64,000 nt of DNA, taken from contig JAIXWL010000004.1 in assembly GCA_027491315.1 (NCBI GenBank), positions 186,001 through 250,000 on the forward strand. The letters run 5' to 3'. Shown one piece after another: positions 45,016-53,333 of this stretch. Source of the stretch: Cytophagaceae bacterium. GTDB taxonomy: Bacteria; Bacteroidota; Bacteroidia; Cytophagales; Spirosomataceae. Position 1 is the stretch's first letter, and each line of letters starts with the position of its first letter. The translations under genes were made by a program, and so were the position numbers. Below the pieces are notes generated by a model. That model saw only the letters and a list, made by a program, of their open reading frames with translations, was not told where the DNA came from and ran no database searches.

Positions 45016-45786
45016 TTATTTTTTGGGGCTCATTTGTTGTAAAACCTGTGCATACCGTTTACCTAATTCGGTAGCGGATTTACTATCAAAATGTATATTA
45101 TCGCTTTTGGGCGTTAATCCCTCAGCAGAAACACAGGTAGTCCCTTCATTTGGGGCATGTAAGGAACGTAAAATCTGGTTGAAATCCCGGTAATTTTGAT
45201 TGAAATAGCCTAATTCCCCTACTACAAAAGGCAAATGAGCCTGTTGGCTAATCGCCCGTACCTCTGCAATAAGTCCTTGTAGTTTTTCCATATAAACTAC
45301 CCGTTTGCTTGGCTCGGAATCACTTTCACCTTGATGCCAAAGAACGCCTTTGATCACACCTTTTTGTTGTGCTGCCAAAATTCTTTTTTTTGCATCATCC
45401 CAAGGGTGGGTTTTGGTAGCTTCATCTAAAGCGTTTGTTTGCCAGGCAAGGATAGAAGAGCCTCCCACAGCACATGGGACTAAGCCAATTTTTATGTTGG
45501 GGGAATTTTTTGCCATTTCGATGCCAAAGCTTAAACCTGGACCTACACCCACGATACTGGGTTTATCGAAATGCATGGGATGTTTCGCCGGAACAAATTC
45601 ATTTTGAGCATTCAACATAAATACCCTTTCGTGTTGTTGGGACAGATAGGGTTCAAGCATTTCTCCACGTCCGGCCATATTGGATTGCCCCATAAGGATA
45701 TAAATATGGAAATTGGGATCAGGAGATGATTGACTCCAAGATGGAAAATTTAGGAGAGCAAATAGTAAAGTGAAAAAGTATTTCAT
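45016..45786 (-). CDS. Secreted carbohydrate esterase (SASA/CE6-like)
   Basis: 256 residues with a signal peptide (about 1-18). The nucleophile is Ser35 in MGQSNMAGRGE, and WHQGESDSE carries the second conserved block near residue 150. This is the SASA (sialate O-acetylesterase/acetylxylan esterase CE6) SGNH fold. The catalytic histidine is probably the one in DNIHFDSKSATELG near the end. It deacetylates sugars in the periplasm. The gene starts 2 bp after the BASS transporter stop. Confidence 0.9.
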   Translation of the reverse strand: MKYFFTLLFALLNFPSWSQSSPDPNFHIYILMGQSNMAGRGEMLEPYLSQQHERVFMLNAQNEFVPAKHPMHFDKPSIVGVGPGLSFGIEMAKNSPNIKIGLVPCAVGGSSILAWQTNALDEATKTHPWDDAKKRILAAQQKGVIKGVLWHQGESDSEPSKRVVYMEKLQGLIAEVRAISQQAHLPFVVGELGYFNQNYRDFNQILRSLHAPNEGTTCVSAEGLTPKSDNIHFDSKSATELGKRYAQVLQQMSPKK

Positions 45787-45788
45787 GC

Positions 45789-46712
45789 TTATTTATTTTT
45801 CCAATAATTGGCTAAAGTGGACCCATTGATATTCATTAAAGGCCCGAATATTGCGGCAGGTAATCCTACGGTAGCCACTTTACCCATGGCCATAGCTAAA
45901 CCTGAGGCCAAACCTGCATTTTGTAAACCTACTTCGATGGCGATGGTACGGCAATCTTTTTCCGGTAAACCTGTTGCTCGACCACCCCAATACCCTAAAA
46001 TAAAACCAAGGATATTATGCAGGAAGCAAGCCAGTACCAACAAGGGGCCTACAGAAATTAAAGAATTCCTTCCATTTGCTGTGATGATGATAATAATAAA
46101 GGCAATGCTAAGCATGGAAATAAGCGGTAATTGCTTTTGAAACCAAGGCCACCTTTGTCCTATGATTTTATTGTAAATAACCCCCAATAGGATGGGAATT
46201 AAAATGAGTTTAGAAATTTCCCACACCATATCCCAAAAATCTATTTCGATTAATTGACCCGCCAGGTTTTTCATGAGAAGTGGTGTAAGAATGGGAGCTA
46301 GAAAGGTAGCAATGGATGTTAAGGTTAAAGATAAAGCAACGTTGGCTTTAGCCAAATATGACATGACATTGGAGGCCAGTCCGCAGGGCATACAACCCAC
46401 TAAAATGATCCCTGCAGCAATTTCTGTTGGGAAATCAAAAACTTTAGTCAGTCCCCAGCCGACCAAAGGCATAATGCTAAATTGAAAAAATATACCAAGA
46501 AATACAGCTTTTGGCGACTTCAATATTTCTTGAAAATCGTGAATGCCCATGGTAGAACCCATACCAAACATGATCAGCTGGAGTAAGGGAATAATGAAGA
46601 TTTTGAATTGAATTCCATCCGCACCTAGGAATGGAGTGGGATAAATTAAGGTGATGATGACAGCTATGATTATCCAAAAAGAAAAGGATATGCCACTGAT
46701 AAATTTTTTCAT
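45789..46712 (-). CDS. Bile acid:sodium symporter (BASS) family transporter, operon head
   Basis: 307 residues with about ten spans. Motifs include the first crossover GCMPCGLASNVMSYLAKANVALS and the second with IEVGLQNAGLASGLAMAMG, which is a closer match to the BASS class of bile-acid or organic-acid carriers than to the one at 35488. As head of the operon with SASA esterase, cupin, DUF1080 and cytochrome, it may import an acidic sugar product. Promoter box TATATTTG lies 20 bp upstream. Confidence 0.88.
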   Translation of the reverse strand: MKKFISGISFSFWIIIAVIITLIYPTPFLGADGIQFKIFIIPLLQLIMFGMGSTMGIHDFQEILKSPKAVFLGIFFQFSIMPLVGWGLTKVFDFPTEIAAGIILVGCMPCGLASNVMSYLAKANVALSLTLTSIATFLAPILTPLLMKNLAGQLIEIDFWDMVWEISKLILIPILLGVIYNKIIGQRWPWFQKQLPLISMLSIAFIIIIITANGRNSLISVGPLLVLACFLHNILGFILGYWGGRATGLPEKDCRTIAIEVGLQNAGLASGLAMAMGKVATVGLPAAIFGPLMNINGSTLANYWKNK

Positions 46713-46731
46713 AGTAGGTTAATTACCTCGG

Positions 46732-46739
46732 CAAATATA
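46732..46739 (-). promoter_or_regulatory. Candidate -7 box of the BASS/DUF1080 operon
   Basis: CAAATATA is TATATTTG on the minus strand, an exact TAnnTTTG, 20 bp before the BASS start codon. Confidence 0.5.
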
Positions 46740-46776
46740 CGATTTCCTCGAATGAATAAAAGTGGCATTTTTTTTC

Positions 46777-46809
46777 AACGCTGTCAAGGTTCCAAACCTT
46801 GCCAGCGTT
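46777..46809. repeat. 33-bp dispersed palindrome, copy 2
   Basis: AACGCTGTCAAGGTT, CCA, AACCTTGCCAGCGTT. Between the divergent BASS and GH20 genes; one mismatch in the arms. Confidence 0.9.
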
Positions 46810-46935
46810 AGAACGAATGAGATTTATTTATTATTTTAACTACCAGTTACATAATCAAGTACTTGATTTTTATTCGGAGAAAAATTAATTCCAAAATATT
46901 CACCCAGGCTGTGAAAATCTAAAATATAGTCAAAC

Positions 46936-46959
46936 ACTTTTCATTTTAAAATGAAAAGT
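46936..46959. promoter_or_regulatory. Perfect 24-bp palindrome upstream of GH20
   Basis: ACTTTTCATTTT and its exact reverse complement, no spacer. It ends directly before the GH20 -7 box and covers the -33 region. It should be bound by a dimeric regulator; none is encoded next to it. Confidence 0.6.
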
Positions 46960-46967
46960 TATCTTTG
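46960..46967 (+). promoter_or_regulatory. -7 box of GH20
   Basis: TATCTTTG, exact TAnnTTTG, 24 bp before the ATG at 46992. It overlaps the TTG that would extend the frame and so supports the ATG. Confidence 0.55.
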
Positions 46968-46991
46968 CTTCCTTCCAAACAACCTATCTAT

Positions 46992-48596
46992 ATGAAAAGA
47001 TTTTTTTGGGGCCTTTGCGCCTTTTTACTTTGTTTCCAACTAACCGCACAGGAAACATACAATTTGATTCCCAAACCGGCTAAATTAACTGCTATACCGG
47101 GGAAATTTATTTTTCAAAAAAATACACCAATAACCTTGAGTACTCAGGATGAAAGTTTTAATGCGGTGGCAAGCATGCTGAAAGACCAAATCTACTTGTC
47201 CACCGGATTGAATCTTACTATTAAATCAGGCGCTTCTAGTACCAAGGGCATTGTTTTTGTTCAAAATTCAACCTTGGGAGACGAAGCTTATCGATTAAAC
47301 GTTTCAACCAAAAAGATTGAGATTCAAGCGAAATCAGGCAGAGGAGCGTTTTATGCTTTGCAAACACTTTTCCAATTAATGCCTGCTCAAATTTATTCCA
47401 ATATCACTTCTAATCAGGAAATGACAGCTTTGGCTTGCCAGATTGAAGACGCGCCAAGATTTGCCTATCGGGGTATGATGCTAGACGTGGGTCGCTATTA
47501 TTTTCCAGTCAGTTTTATCAAGCGTTTTTTGGATTTGATGGCGGTTTATAAGTTGAACACTTTTCATTGGCATTTAACAGAAGACCAAGGTTGGAGAATT
47601 GAAATTAAACAATATCCTAAGTTGACCAGTATTAGCTCCATCCGCAAGGAGACCATGGTTGGGCATTACCGTGATCAAAAATATGATAATAAACCCTACG
47701 GAGGATTTTACACGCAGGAAGAAATTAAGGAGGTGATTGCCTATGCATCTAAGAAGTTCATCAACATCATACCTGAGATAGAAATGCCTGGGCACTCTCA
47801 AGCTGTTTTGGCAGCATATCCTGAATTGGGTTGTAATCCAGATAAAATTTATCAAGTAGCAACTAAATGGGGCATTTCTGAAGATGTTTTATGCCCGAGG
47901 GAGGAGACTTTTACTTTTATGGAGAACGTCTTGACGGAGGTAATGGCATTATTTCCAGGCCAATATATCCACATCGGTGGAGATGAATGTCCTAAAAAAC
48001 AGTGGAAGGAAAGCCGTTTTTGTCAAGATTTAATTAAAAAATTAGGCTTGAAAGATGAGCATGAGTTACAAAGTTATTTTATTCGACGGATAGATAAATT
48101 TGTTACTTCCAAAGGGAAGAAATTATTGGGTTGGGATGAGATTTTAGAGGGAGGTTTATCTCCCAATGCCATGGTGATGTCATGGAGAGGTACAAAAGGT
48201 GGAATAGAAGCTGCCAAACAAAACCATGATGTGGTGATGTCTCCTAATAATTATTTCTATTTGGATTATTACCAAGCTGATCCTAAAACTCAGCCTTTAG
48301 CCATTGGCGGAAATTTACCTTTGTCAAAATGCTATTCATTTGAACCAGATCTTCCTGAATTGAGTGCAGAAGAAGCTAAACATATTGTAGGTATTCAGGC
48401 AAATGTTTGGACTGAATACATCAGCACACCAGCTTATGCAGAATACATGACCTTTCCGCGTGCATTGGCCTTATCAGAAATCTCTTGGTCACCCAAGCAA
48501 GCAAAAGATTATGATGATTTCCTACGCAGGGTTAAAGGGATTTTGCCGGGCATGGATGCTTTAAAAATCAATTATTGTCCAGTTGGGTTGAAATAA
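46992..48596 (+). CDS. Glycoside hydrolase family 20 (beta-N-acetylhexosaminidase)
   Basis: 534 residues from the ATG at 46992, with a signal peptide ending at LTAQ (about residue 20). The GH20b-like N-terminal domain spans about 25-150; the catalytic barrel starts with FAYRGMMLDVGRYYFP. The active-site Asp-Glu pair is Asp331-Glu332 in HIGGDECPK. The later GIQANVWTEYI and FPRALALSEISW are also typical. The enzyme removes terminal beta-GlcNAc or GalNAc by substrate-assisted catalysis in the periplasm. It faces the sulfatase gene across a palindromic repeat; together they would suit sulfated amino-sugar polymers. Confidence 0.95.
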   Translation: MKRFFWGLCAFLLCFQLTAQETYNLIPKPAKLTAIPGKFIFQKNTPITLSTQDESFNAVASMLKDQIYLSTGLNLTIKSGASSTKGIVFVQNSTLGDEAYRLNVSTKKIEIQAKSGRGAFYALQTLFQLMPAQIYSNITSNQEMTALACQIEDAPRFAYRGMMLDVGRYYFPVSFIKRFLDLMAVYKLNTFHWHLTEDQGWRIEIKQYPKLTSISSIRKETMVGHYRDQKYDNKPYGGFYTQEEIKEVIAYASKKFINIIPEIEMPGHSQAVLAAYPELGCNPDKIYQVATKWGISEDVLCPREETFTFMENVLTEVMALFPGQYIHIGGDECPKKQWKESRFCQDLIKKLGLKDEHELQSYFIRRIDKFVTSKGKKLLGWDEILEGGLSPNAMVMSWRGTKGGIEAAKQNHDVVMSPNNYFYLDYYQADPKTQPLAIGGNLPLSKCYSFEPDLPELSAEEAKHIVGIQANVWTEYISTPAYAEYMTFPRALALSEISWSPKQAKDYDDFLRRVKGILPGMDALKINYCPVGLK

Positions 48597-48625
48597 TGTC
48601 CCAACTAAAGCTTGGTTTTTTGCTT

Positions 48626-48658
48626 AACGCTGTCAAGGTTCCAAACCTTGCCAGCGTT
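48626..48658. repeat. 33-bp dispersed palindrome, copy 3
   Basis: Identical to copy 2 (AACGCTGTCAAGGTT, CCA, AACCTTGCCAGCGTT). Between the convergent GH20 and sulfatase genes, where no other terminator is seen. Confidence 0.9.
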
Positions 48659-48696
48659 GCAAAACCAACGAATGAAATGTGACATTTATTTCTCAA

Positions 48697-51540
48697 CTAA
48701 TTGATAATTTCCCAAGCAGGTATTTTGGCTGCGTTGTGTTCTCGTTTAAGGATCGCATCCAATTGTGGAATTAATTCAGGATGTAGGTCGGCCACATTTT
48801 TCGTTTCCAATGGGTCCTTTTCTAAATCATATATTTCCCATGGTGCCTGTCTGTTTTTCTTCAGATTGGACTTAACTCCCTTCCATTGTTGAATTCTAAT
48901 GGCTACCTGTCCTGTTTTTTCTGGGAACTCAAAATAGATAAATGGGCGCTGTTTTTGTTCGCCTTTTTTTAGAATGGTTGGCAAAAAGGAGACCCCATCT
49001 GTATCGGCCACTTTTTGACCGGTTAATTCGGCTAAGGTGGCCATCATGTCATATTGGACAGAAGGTAAATGGCTTACTTGTCCTCCTGGAATTACCCCTG
49101 GCCAAGAAACAATGAGTGGCTCTCGAATTCCTCCTTCATATACATCTTGCTTTCTGCCTCTCAAACCTGCCGTGCTGTTGAAAAATTCAGTATCCACTCC
49201 GCCTACATCAAAGGTGGCTCCATTGTCAGAAGAAAAGAAGATAATCGTTTGAGTATCAATTTTATGGTTTTTCAATGATGCTACTAAGCGTCCTACTTGC
49301 TTATCTAAATAACTGATCATCCCAGCATAGGTCGCTCGAGGATGTGCATTAGGGGTATATCCCTTTTTTCCCAGGTAAGCACTATCTGGAAATGCCCCTA
49401 AATAGGGCTTGACGGCTTCTTCAGGTGCTTGCAATGATAAATGGGGTAGGGGTAAAGGCAGGTATAAGAAAAATGGATTGCTTTTATTTTTCTCAACAAA
49501 GTTTAATGCTTTATCCATCATTTTGTCTACCACGTACTCTTTGCCCTGAAATTGTTGAAAATCAACGTCTGCAGCTGCTCCCTTACCTTGGAATTCATGC
49601 ACATTTAGGTATTTATTCTTTAATGTGTCCCATTTTCCATTTTCCCATAAATGAGTTGGATAGTAATTATGAGCTTGTTTTTGATCTAATAATCCATAAA
49701 AATAGTCGAAGCCATGGGCATTGGGATTCCCTGTTCCATTAGCCATACCTAAACCCCATTTACCGATTGCTGCCGTTTTATATCCGGCATTTTTCATCAA
49801 ATTTCCCAAGGTAAAAGTCTGGGCCTCCAGCTGCATTTGACCCCTTTCTGTTTCATCTGTAAATCCACCCAACTCATGGTTTCCTCGGATTTGTGCATGG
49901 CCAGCATGTTTCCCAGTTAATAGCATACAGCGTGCTGGAGCGCAGACTGGAGCCGAAGTGTAATGTTGGGTAAACTTAATTCCTTGTTTGGCTAGTGCAT
50001 CCAAATATGGTGTTTTGATGATTTTTTGTCCATAGGCACCCAGTTCACCATATCCTAAATCATCGGCATATATGTACACCACATTCGGTTTTTTAATATG
50101 TCCAATTTCTCGGTTCTCTTTTCCTTTTATTTGTTTTATATCATCTCCCAATTCCGATCTAGCCTCATCGGCAAGTTGTAAGAGTTCTTTTACTTTTTCG
50201 GGATATTGCGCTTGAACATCATAGCGTTCTCCTGGATCTCTTCTTAAGTCAAATAATCCTTGCTGGATGGGAGCATTTTCATTGACTTGTCCCGCTAAGC
50301 CATTATTTCCAGGTAAAAACCCTTCATAGGTTCTGCCTGGATGGGGCAAAACTAATTTCCAATCCCCTTTTCTAACAGCTTCTAAATTGTTTTTGCGGTA
50401 ATAATACAGGAAGTTTTTCCTAGGCTCAGCTTGCTTAATGCCTTGTAAAATGGGCCAAAGACTAACCCCATCTATTTTCTTTTTGGGTAATTTGGATTGA
50501 GTTACTTGAGCTATGGTAGGAAGTACATCCATGGCCGCAGCAAATTGATTGGATATTTGTCCCGCTTGAATTTTCCCCTTCCAATAGGCAATAAAGGGAA
50601 CACGCTGGCCTCCTTCATAGGTTGTCCCTTTTCCTTCTCTTAAGCCTTGGGTAGAACCTGCATGATTTCCATAATTTAACCAAGGGCCATTATCACTTGT
50701 AAAGATGACCAAGGTATTTTCTTCCAAGTGATTTTTCTTCAAGGTCTTGATGATTTCCCCAATTGACCAATCTATTTCCAACATCATGTCTCCATAAAGC
50801 CCTTGTTTACTTTTTCCCTGAAATTCTGGAGAAGCAGCAATGGGCACATGGGGCATTGAATGCGGTAAGTAAACAAAAAATGGTTTGTTTTTATTCTTTT
50901 CAATGAATTGTATGGAACGCTGGGTTAAGACCCGCGTAATTTGTTCTTGATCTTTGAGATTTCTCAAATAGATACTAGGTTCATTGCCATCAAAAATGGA
51001 AAGAATGGGTAAATCTTGTTTGTAGGCCCCTGGCTTAGTGATGGGTTTACCCTCCAAATCAACTGGCCACATATCATTGGAATAAGGAATCCCCACGTAC
51101 TCATCAAAACCATGCTGTAAGGGTAAAAATTCTTTCTTATCACCTAGATGCCATTTGCCAAACATTCCAGTCGCATAACCTTGGTCTTTCAATAGCTCGG
51201 CAATTGTTTCTTCCTCAGGATTCAGGCCTACCGGGGAATTAGGAAACAGAGCTCCTGAAATTCCTATGCGATTGGGGTAGCAACCGGTTAGAATTCCTGC
51301 TCGTGAGGCACTACATACCGCTTGGGCAGATAAGTAATTGGTGAACCGTATTCCTTGATGTGCCAATCGGTCGATGTTGGGCGTCTCGTATTGTAAGGCC
51401 CCATAACAACTTAAATCACCATAGCCTAAATCATCCATTAAAATTAGAATGACATTAGGTCTTTGGGATTTAAGTGGTTTGGAAATACCCCATAGGGTAG
51501 AGGATAATGTAAGGAAAGCTAAAATCAAATATTTTTTCAT
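48697..51540 (-). CDS. Two-domain sulfatase fusion
   Basis: 947 residues, twice a normal sulfatase, with a signal peptide (about 1-24). Domain 1 (about 26-470) starts RPNVILILMDDLGYGDLSCYG and has the modified-cysteine motif CSASR at 76-80. Domain 2 (about 484-947) starts KPNVVYIYADDLGYGELGAYG and has CAPAR at 533-537. Both keep GKWHLG/GKWGLG-type and SDNG metal motifs. Each cysteine would be turned to formylglycine. Both domains look active and they differ, so two sulfate positions may be attacked. There is no stop or frameshift between them. The maturation enzyme is at 55525. Confidence 0.93.
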   Translation of the reverse strand: MKKYLILAFLTLSSTLWGISKPLKSQRPNVILILMDDLGYGDLSCYGALQYETPNIDRLAHQGIRFTNYLSAQAVCSASRAGILTGCYPNRIGISGALFPNSPVGLNPEEETIAELLKDQGYATGMFGKWHLGDKKEFLPLQHGFDEYVGIPYSNDMWPVDLEGKPITKPGAYKQDLPILSIFDGNEPSIYLRNLKDQEQITRVLTQRSIQFIEKNKNKPFFVYLPHSMPHVPIAASPEFQGKSKQGLYGDMMLEIDWSIGEIIKTLKKNHLEENTLVIFTSDNGPWLNYGNHAGSTQGLREGKGTTYEGGQRVPFIAYWKGKIQAGQISNQFAAAMDVLPTIAQVTQSKLPKKKIDGVSLWPILQGIKQAEPRKNFLYYYRKNNLEAVRKGDWKLVLPHPGRTYEGFLPGNNGLAGQVNENAPIQQGLFDLRRDPGERYDVQAQYPEKVKELLQLADEARSELGDDIKQIKGKENREIGHIKKPNVVYIYADDLGYGELGAYGQKIIKTPYLDALAKQGIKFTQHYTSAPVCAPARCMLLTGKHAGHAQIRGNHELGGFTDETERGQMQLEAQTFTLGNLMKNAGYKTAAIGKWGLGMANGTGNPNAHGFDYFYGLLDQKQAHNYYPTHLWENGKWDTLKNKYLNVHEFQGKGAAADVDFQQFQGKEYVVDKMMDKALNFVEKNKSNPFFLYLPLPLPHLSLQAPEEAVKPYLGAFPDSAYLGKKGYTPNAHPRATYAGMISYLDKQVGRLVASLKNHKIDTQTIIFFSSDNGATFDVGGVDTEFFNSTAGLRGRKQDVYEGGIREPLIVSWPGVIPGGQVSHLPSVQYDMMATLAELTGQKVADTDGVSFLPTILKKGEQKQRPFIYFEFPEKTGQVAIRIQQWKGVKSNLKKNRQAPWEIYDLEKDPLETKNVADLHPELIPQLDAILKREHNAAKIPAWEIIN

Positions 51541-51695
51541 AAACCAGGTTTAGTGCCCGAATTTACTCAATCTATTTGATAAAGTAAGAAGTTCGAAATG
51601 CTTGTTTATTTGTTATAGTTTTTGAGTTTATAAAAGATAAATAATTGATAGTAAAATAGTTATCATTCAGCAATAACGATTTTATCATCAATCAT

Positions 51696-52775
51696 TTAGT
51701 TGTTTAATGCACCCGCATCGATCCAAGACTTGATTTGACTGATTTCACAACTTGAGATTTTTGTACTAGCATTTGGCATAGCTTTAAATCCAGCGGAATG
51801 GTTGATGGATCCGTATAGTTTACCGTTGCTTACTACTTTCAGAACATTCGCATGGGTGCTTAAATCAATGCCACCTGATGGAGCAGTTCCGCTGTGACAA
51901 CCGATGCAATTGGTTTTCAAGATGGATGTAACCGTGATGGAGAAACTAACATTGTTGGTGATGCAGGCACTTCCACTTGGTTCACAAGAATTATTGAGAG
52001 CACCTTGTTTAATCCAATTGAAAATGGATGTTTTAACATCAGTACTTAGGGGTGCCATCGGGGGCACTGGCATACGTTCATTGTCTGTTCGAATGATGCT
52101 TTTATACAATTTACTGTTGGTTGGATCGCCTGCCCGTACCACTTTCATGATGTTGGTATAATCTGTTAATTGCACGCCATCCTTTTTACTGATGGCATCA
52201 TGACAACCGCTCATGGCACAATTGGATATGATGACCGGTAAAATCTTTTGCTGAAAATACACTAAACTTGGGTCGCAGGTAACAGCTGGAGGATTGACGG
52301 GTTGGCTTGGATTTACTGCAATAATCGGATTTACAGGGTTAACAGGATTTAAATCCACTAATAAATTTCCAGACGGATAGGAGCCAACAATCCATTTTTT
52401 GACGGTAGTGATGTCACATTTAGACAAGGTTGTAGTGGCATTGGGCATGGGAGAATAGCCACTAGCATGGGTTAGGGAACCATACAGTTTGCCATTTTTA
52501 ATGTAGGGTACAATTTTGTCATAACTACCTAGGTCCACTCCACCCGAAAGGGTGGCACCACTATGGCAGGAGGTGCAATTGTATTGAAGTATAGGCCAAA
52601 CGGATTTGTCAAATGTGATGCTTGTTGTATCACAGGAAGCATTGGAATTGGGCAATTGCACCCCCGTATTAGTACCGGTGTTTGTTTCAGTAACAGGTAA
52701 AGGACTGTTTTTATCACTTAGGCAAGCCACCATAAATAAGGCAACTAGAGTAATCAAGAAGATTTTACTATTCAT
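51696..52775 (-). CDS. Tri-domain c-type cytochrome lipoprotein
   Basis: 359 residues with a lipoprotein signal (lipobox cysteine in LFMVAC, residue 18). Three cytochrome-like repeats: CTSCH at 67-71, CAMSGCH at 186-192, CIGCH at 290-294. Repeats 1 and 3 are alike (PILQYNC.., SILKTNC..) and each ends with an MPNA motif that can give the distal Met; repeat 2 has RMPVPPM. The middle heme site has four residues between the cysteines instead of two. Pro-Val-Asn repeats (NPVNPVNP) link domains 1 and 2. It is the last gene of a tight operon and probably sits on the outer membrane. Confidence 0.87.
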   Translation of the reverse strand: MNSKIFLITLVALFMVACLSDKNSPLPVTETNTGTNTGVQLPNSNASCDTTSITFDKSVWPILQYNCTSCHSGATLSGGVDLGSYDKIVPYIKNGKLYGSLTHASGYSPMPNATTTLSKCDITTVKKWIVGSYPSGNLLVDLNPVNPVNPIIAVNPSQPVNPPAVTCDPSLVYFQQKILPVIISNCAMSGCHDAISKKDGVQLTDYTNIMKVVRAGDPTNSKLYKSIIRTDNERMPVPPMAPLSTDVKTSIFNWIKQGALNNSCEPSGSACITNNVSFSITVTSILKTNCIGCHSGTAPSGGIDLSTHANVLKVVSNGKLYGSINHSAGFKAMPNASTKISSCEISQIKSWIDAGALNN

Positions 52776-53327
52776 TTATTTTTTTTGGGTAAACAGAATT
52801 TTACTTTTTACTTCAATGACTTCAGCAATTTTTGCGAATACTATCTTGGGAATCTTTATTTGGTAATCTTGTAATTGAACATCAAATTGACTCGTTAATT
52901 GCAATTGATTTCCATCAGAAATAATGGTTCCTTTAATCTCAATGGCTTTCGTTACCCCATGAATGGTTGCCGTTCCAGAGGCTGTCACCGGGTAGGTGCC
53001 AGCTTTTTTAAGATCTACCGCTTCTTTGATTTTTCCTTTAAAGCTAGCCATTGGGTATTTCTCACTTTCCAAATAATTCTCATTAAAGTGTTCTTGCATG
53101 AGCTTATTAGGAAAGACAAAGGAGCTAATGCGCATTTGAACAGCAATTTCATTCGTGGCAGAATTGATGATGCTGTTGACATTTTTAGACACGGCGTCGA
53201 TATTTTCCAAAGGTGTTTTAGAAAAGAAGGAAACCTCTCCGTTTTGAGCTTGGTACAATTGAGCCTGAGCACTAAAGGATAAAGCCACGATGCAACCGAT
53301 CAAAGTTGCCATAATTAGACGTTTCAT
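52776..53327 (-). CDS. YceI family protein
   Basis: 183 residues with a signal peptide (1-22, ending SAQAQ). YceI is a lipocalin-like barrel that binds isoprenoids such as polyprenyl diphosphates or quinone-like chains. The body reads from about NGEVSFFSKTPLENIDAVSKN to the terminal IPKIVFAKIAEVIEVKSKIL. It abuts the cytochrome gene with no gap (stop at 52776, next ATG at 52775) and lies 6 bp after the DUF5777 gene. Likely periplasmic. A quinone-like ligand would suit a redox operon, but this is inference. Confidence 0.9.
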   Translation of the reverse strand: MKRLIMATLIGCIVALSFSAQAQLYQAQNGEVSFFSKTPLENIDAVSKNVNSIINSATNEIAVQMRISSFVFPNKLMQEHFNENYLESEKYPMASFKGKIKEAVDLKKAGTYPVTASGTATIHGVTKAIEIKGTIISDGNQLQLTSQFDVQLQDYQIKIPKIVFAKIAEVIEVKSKILFTQKK

Positions 53328-53333
53328 ATGCGA

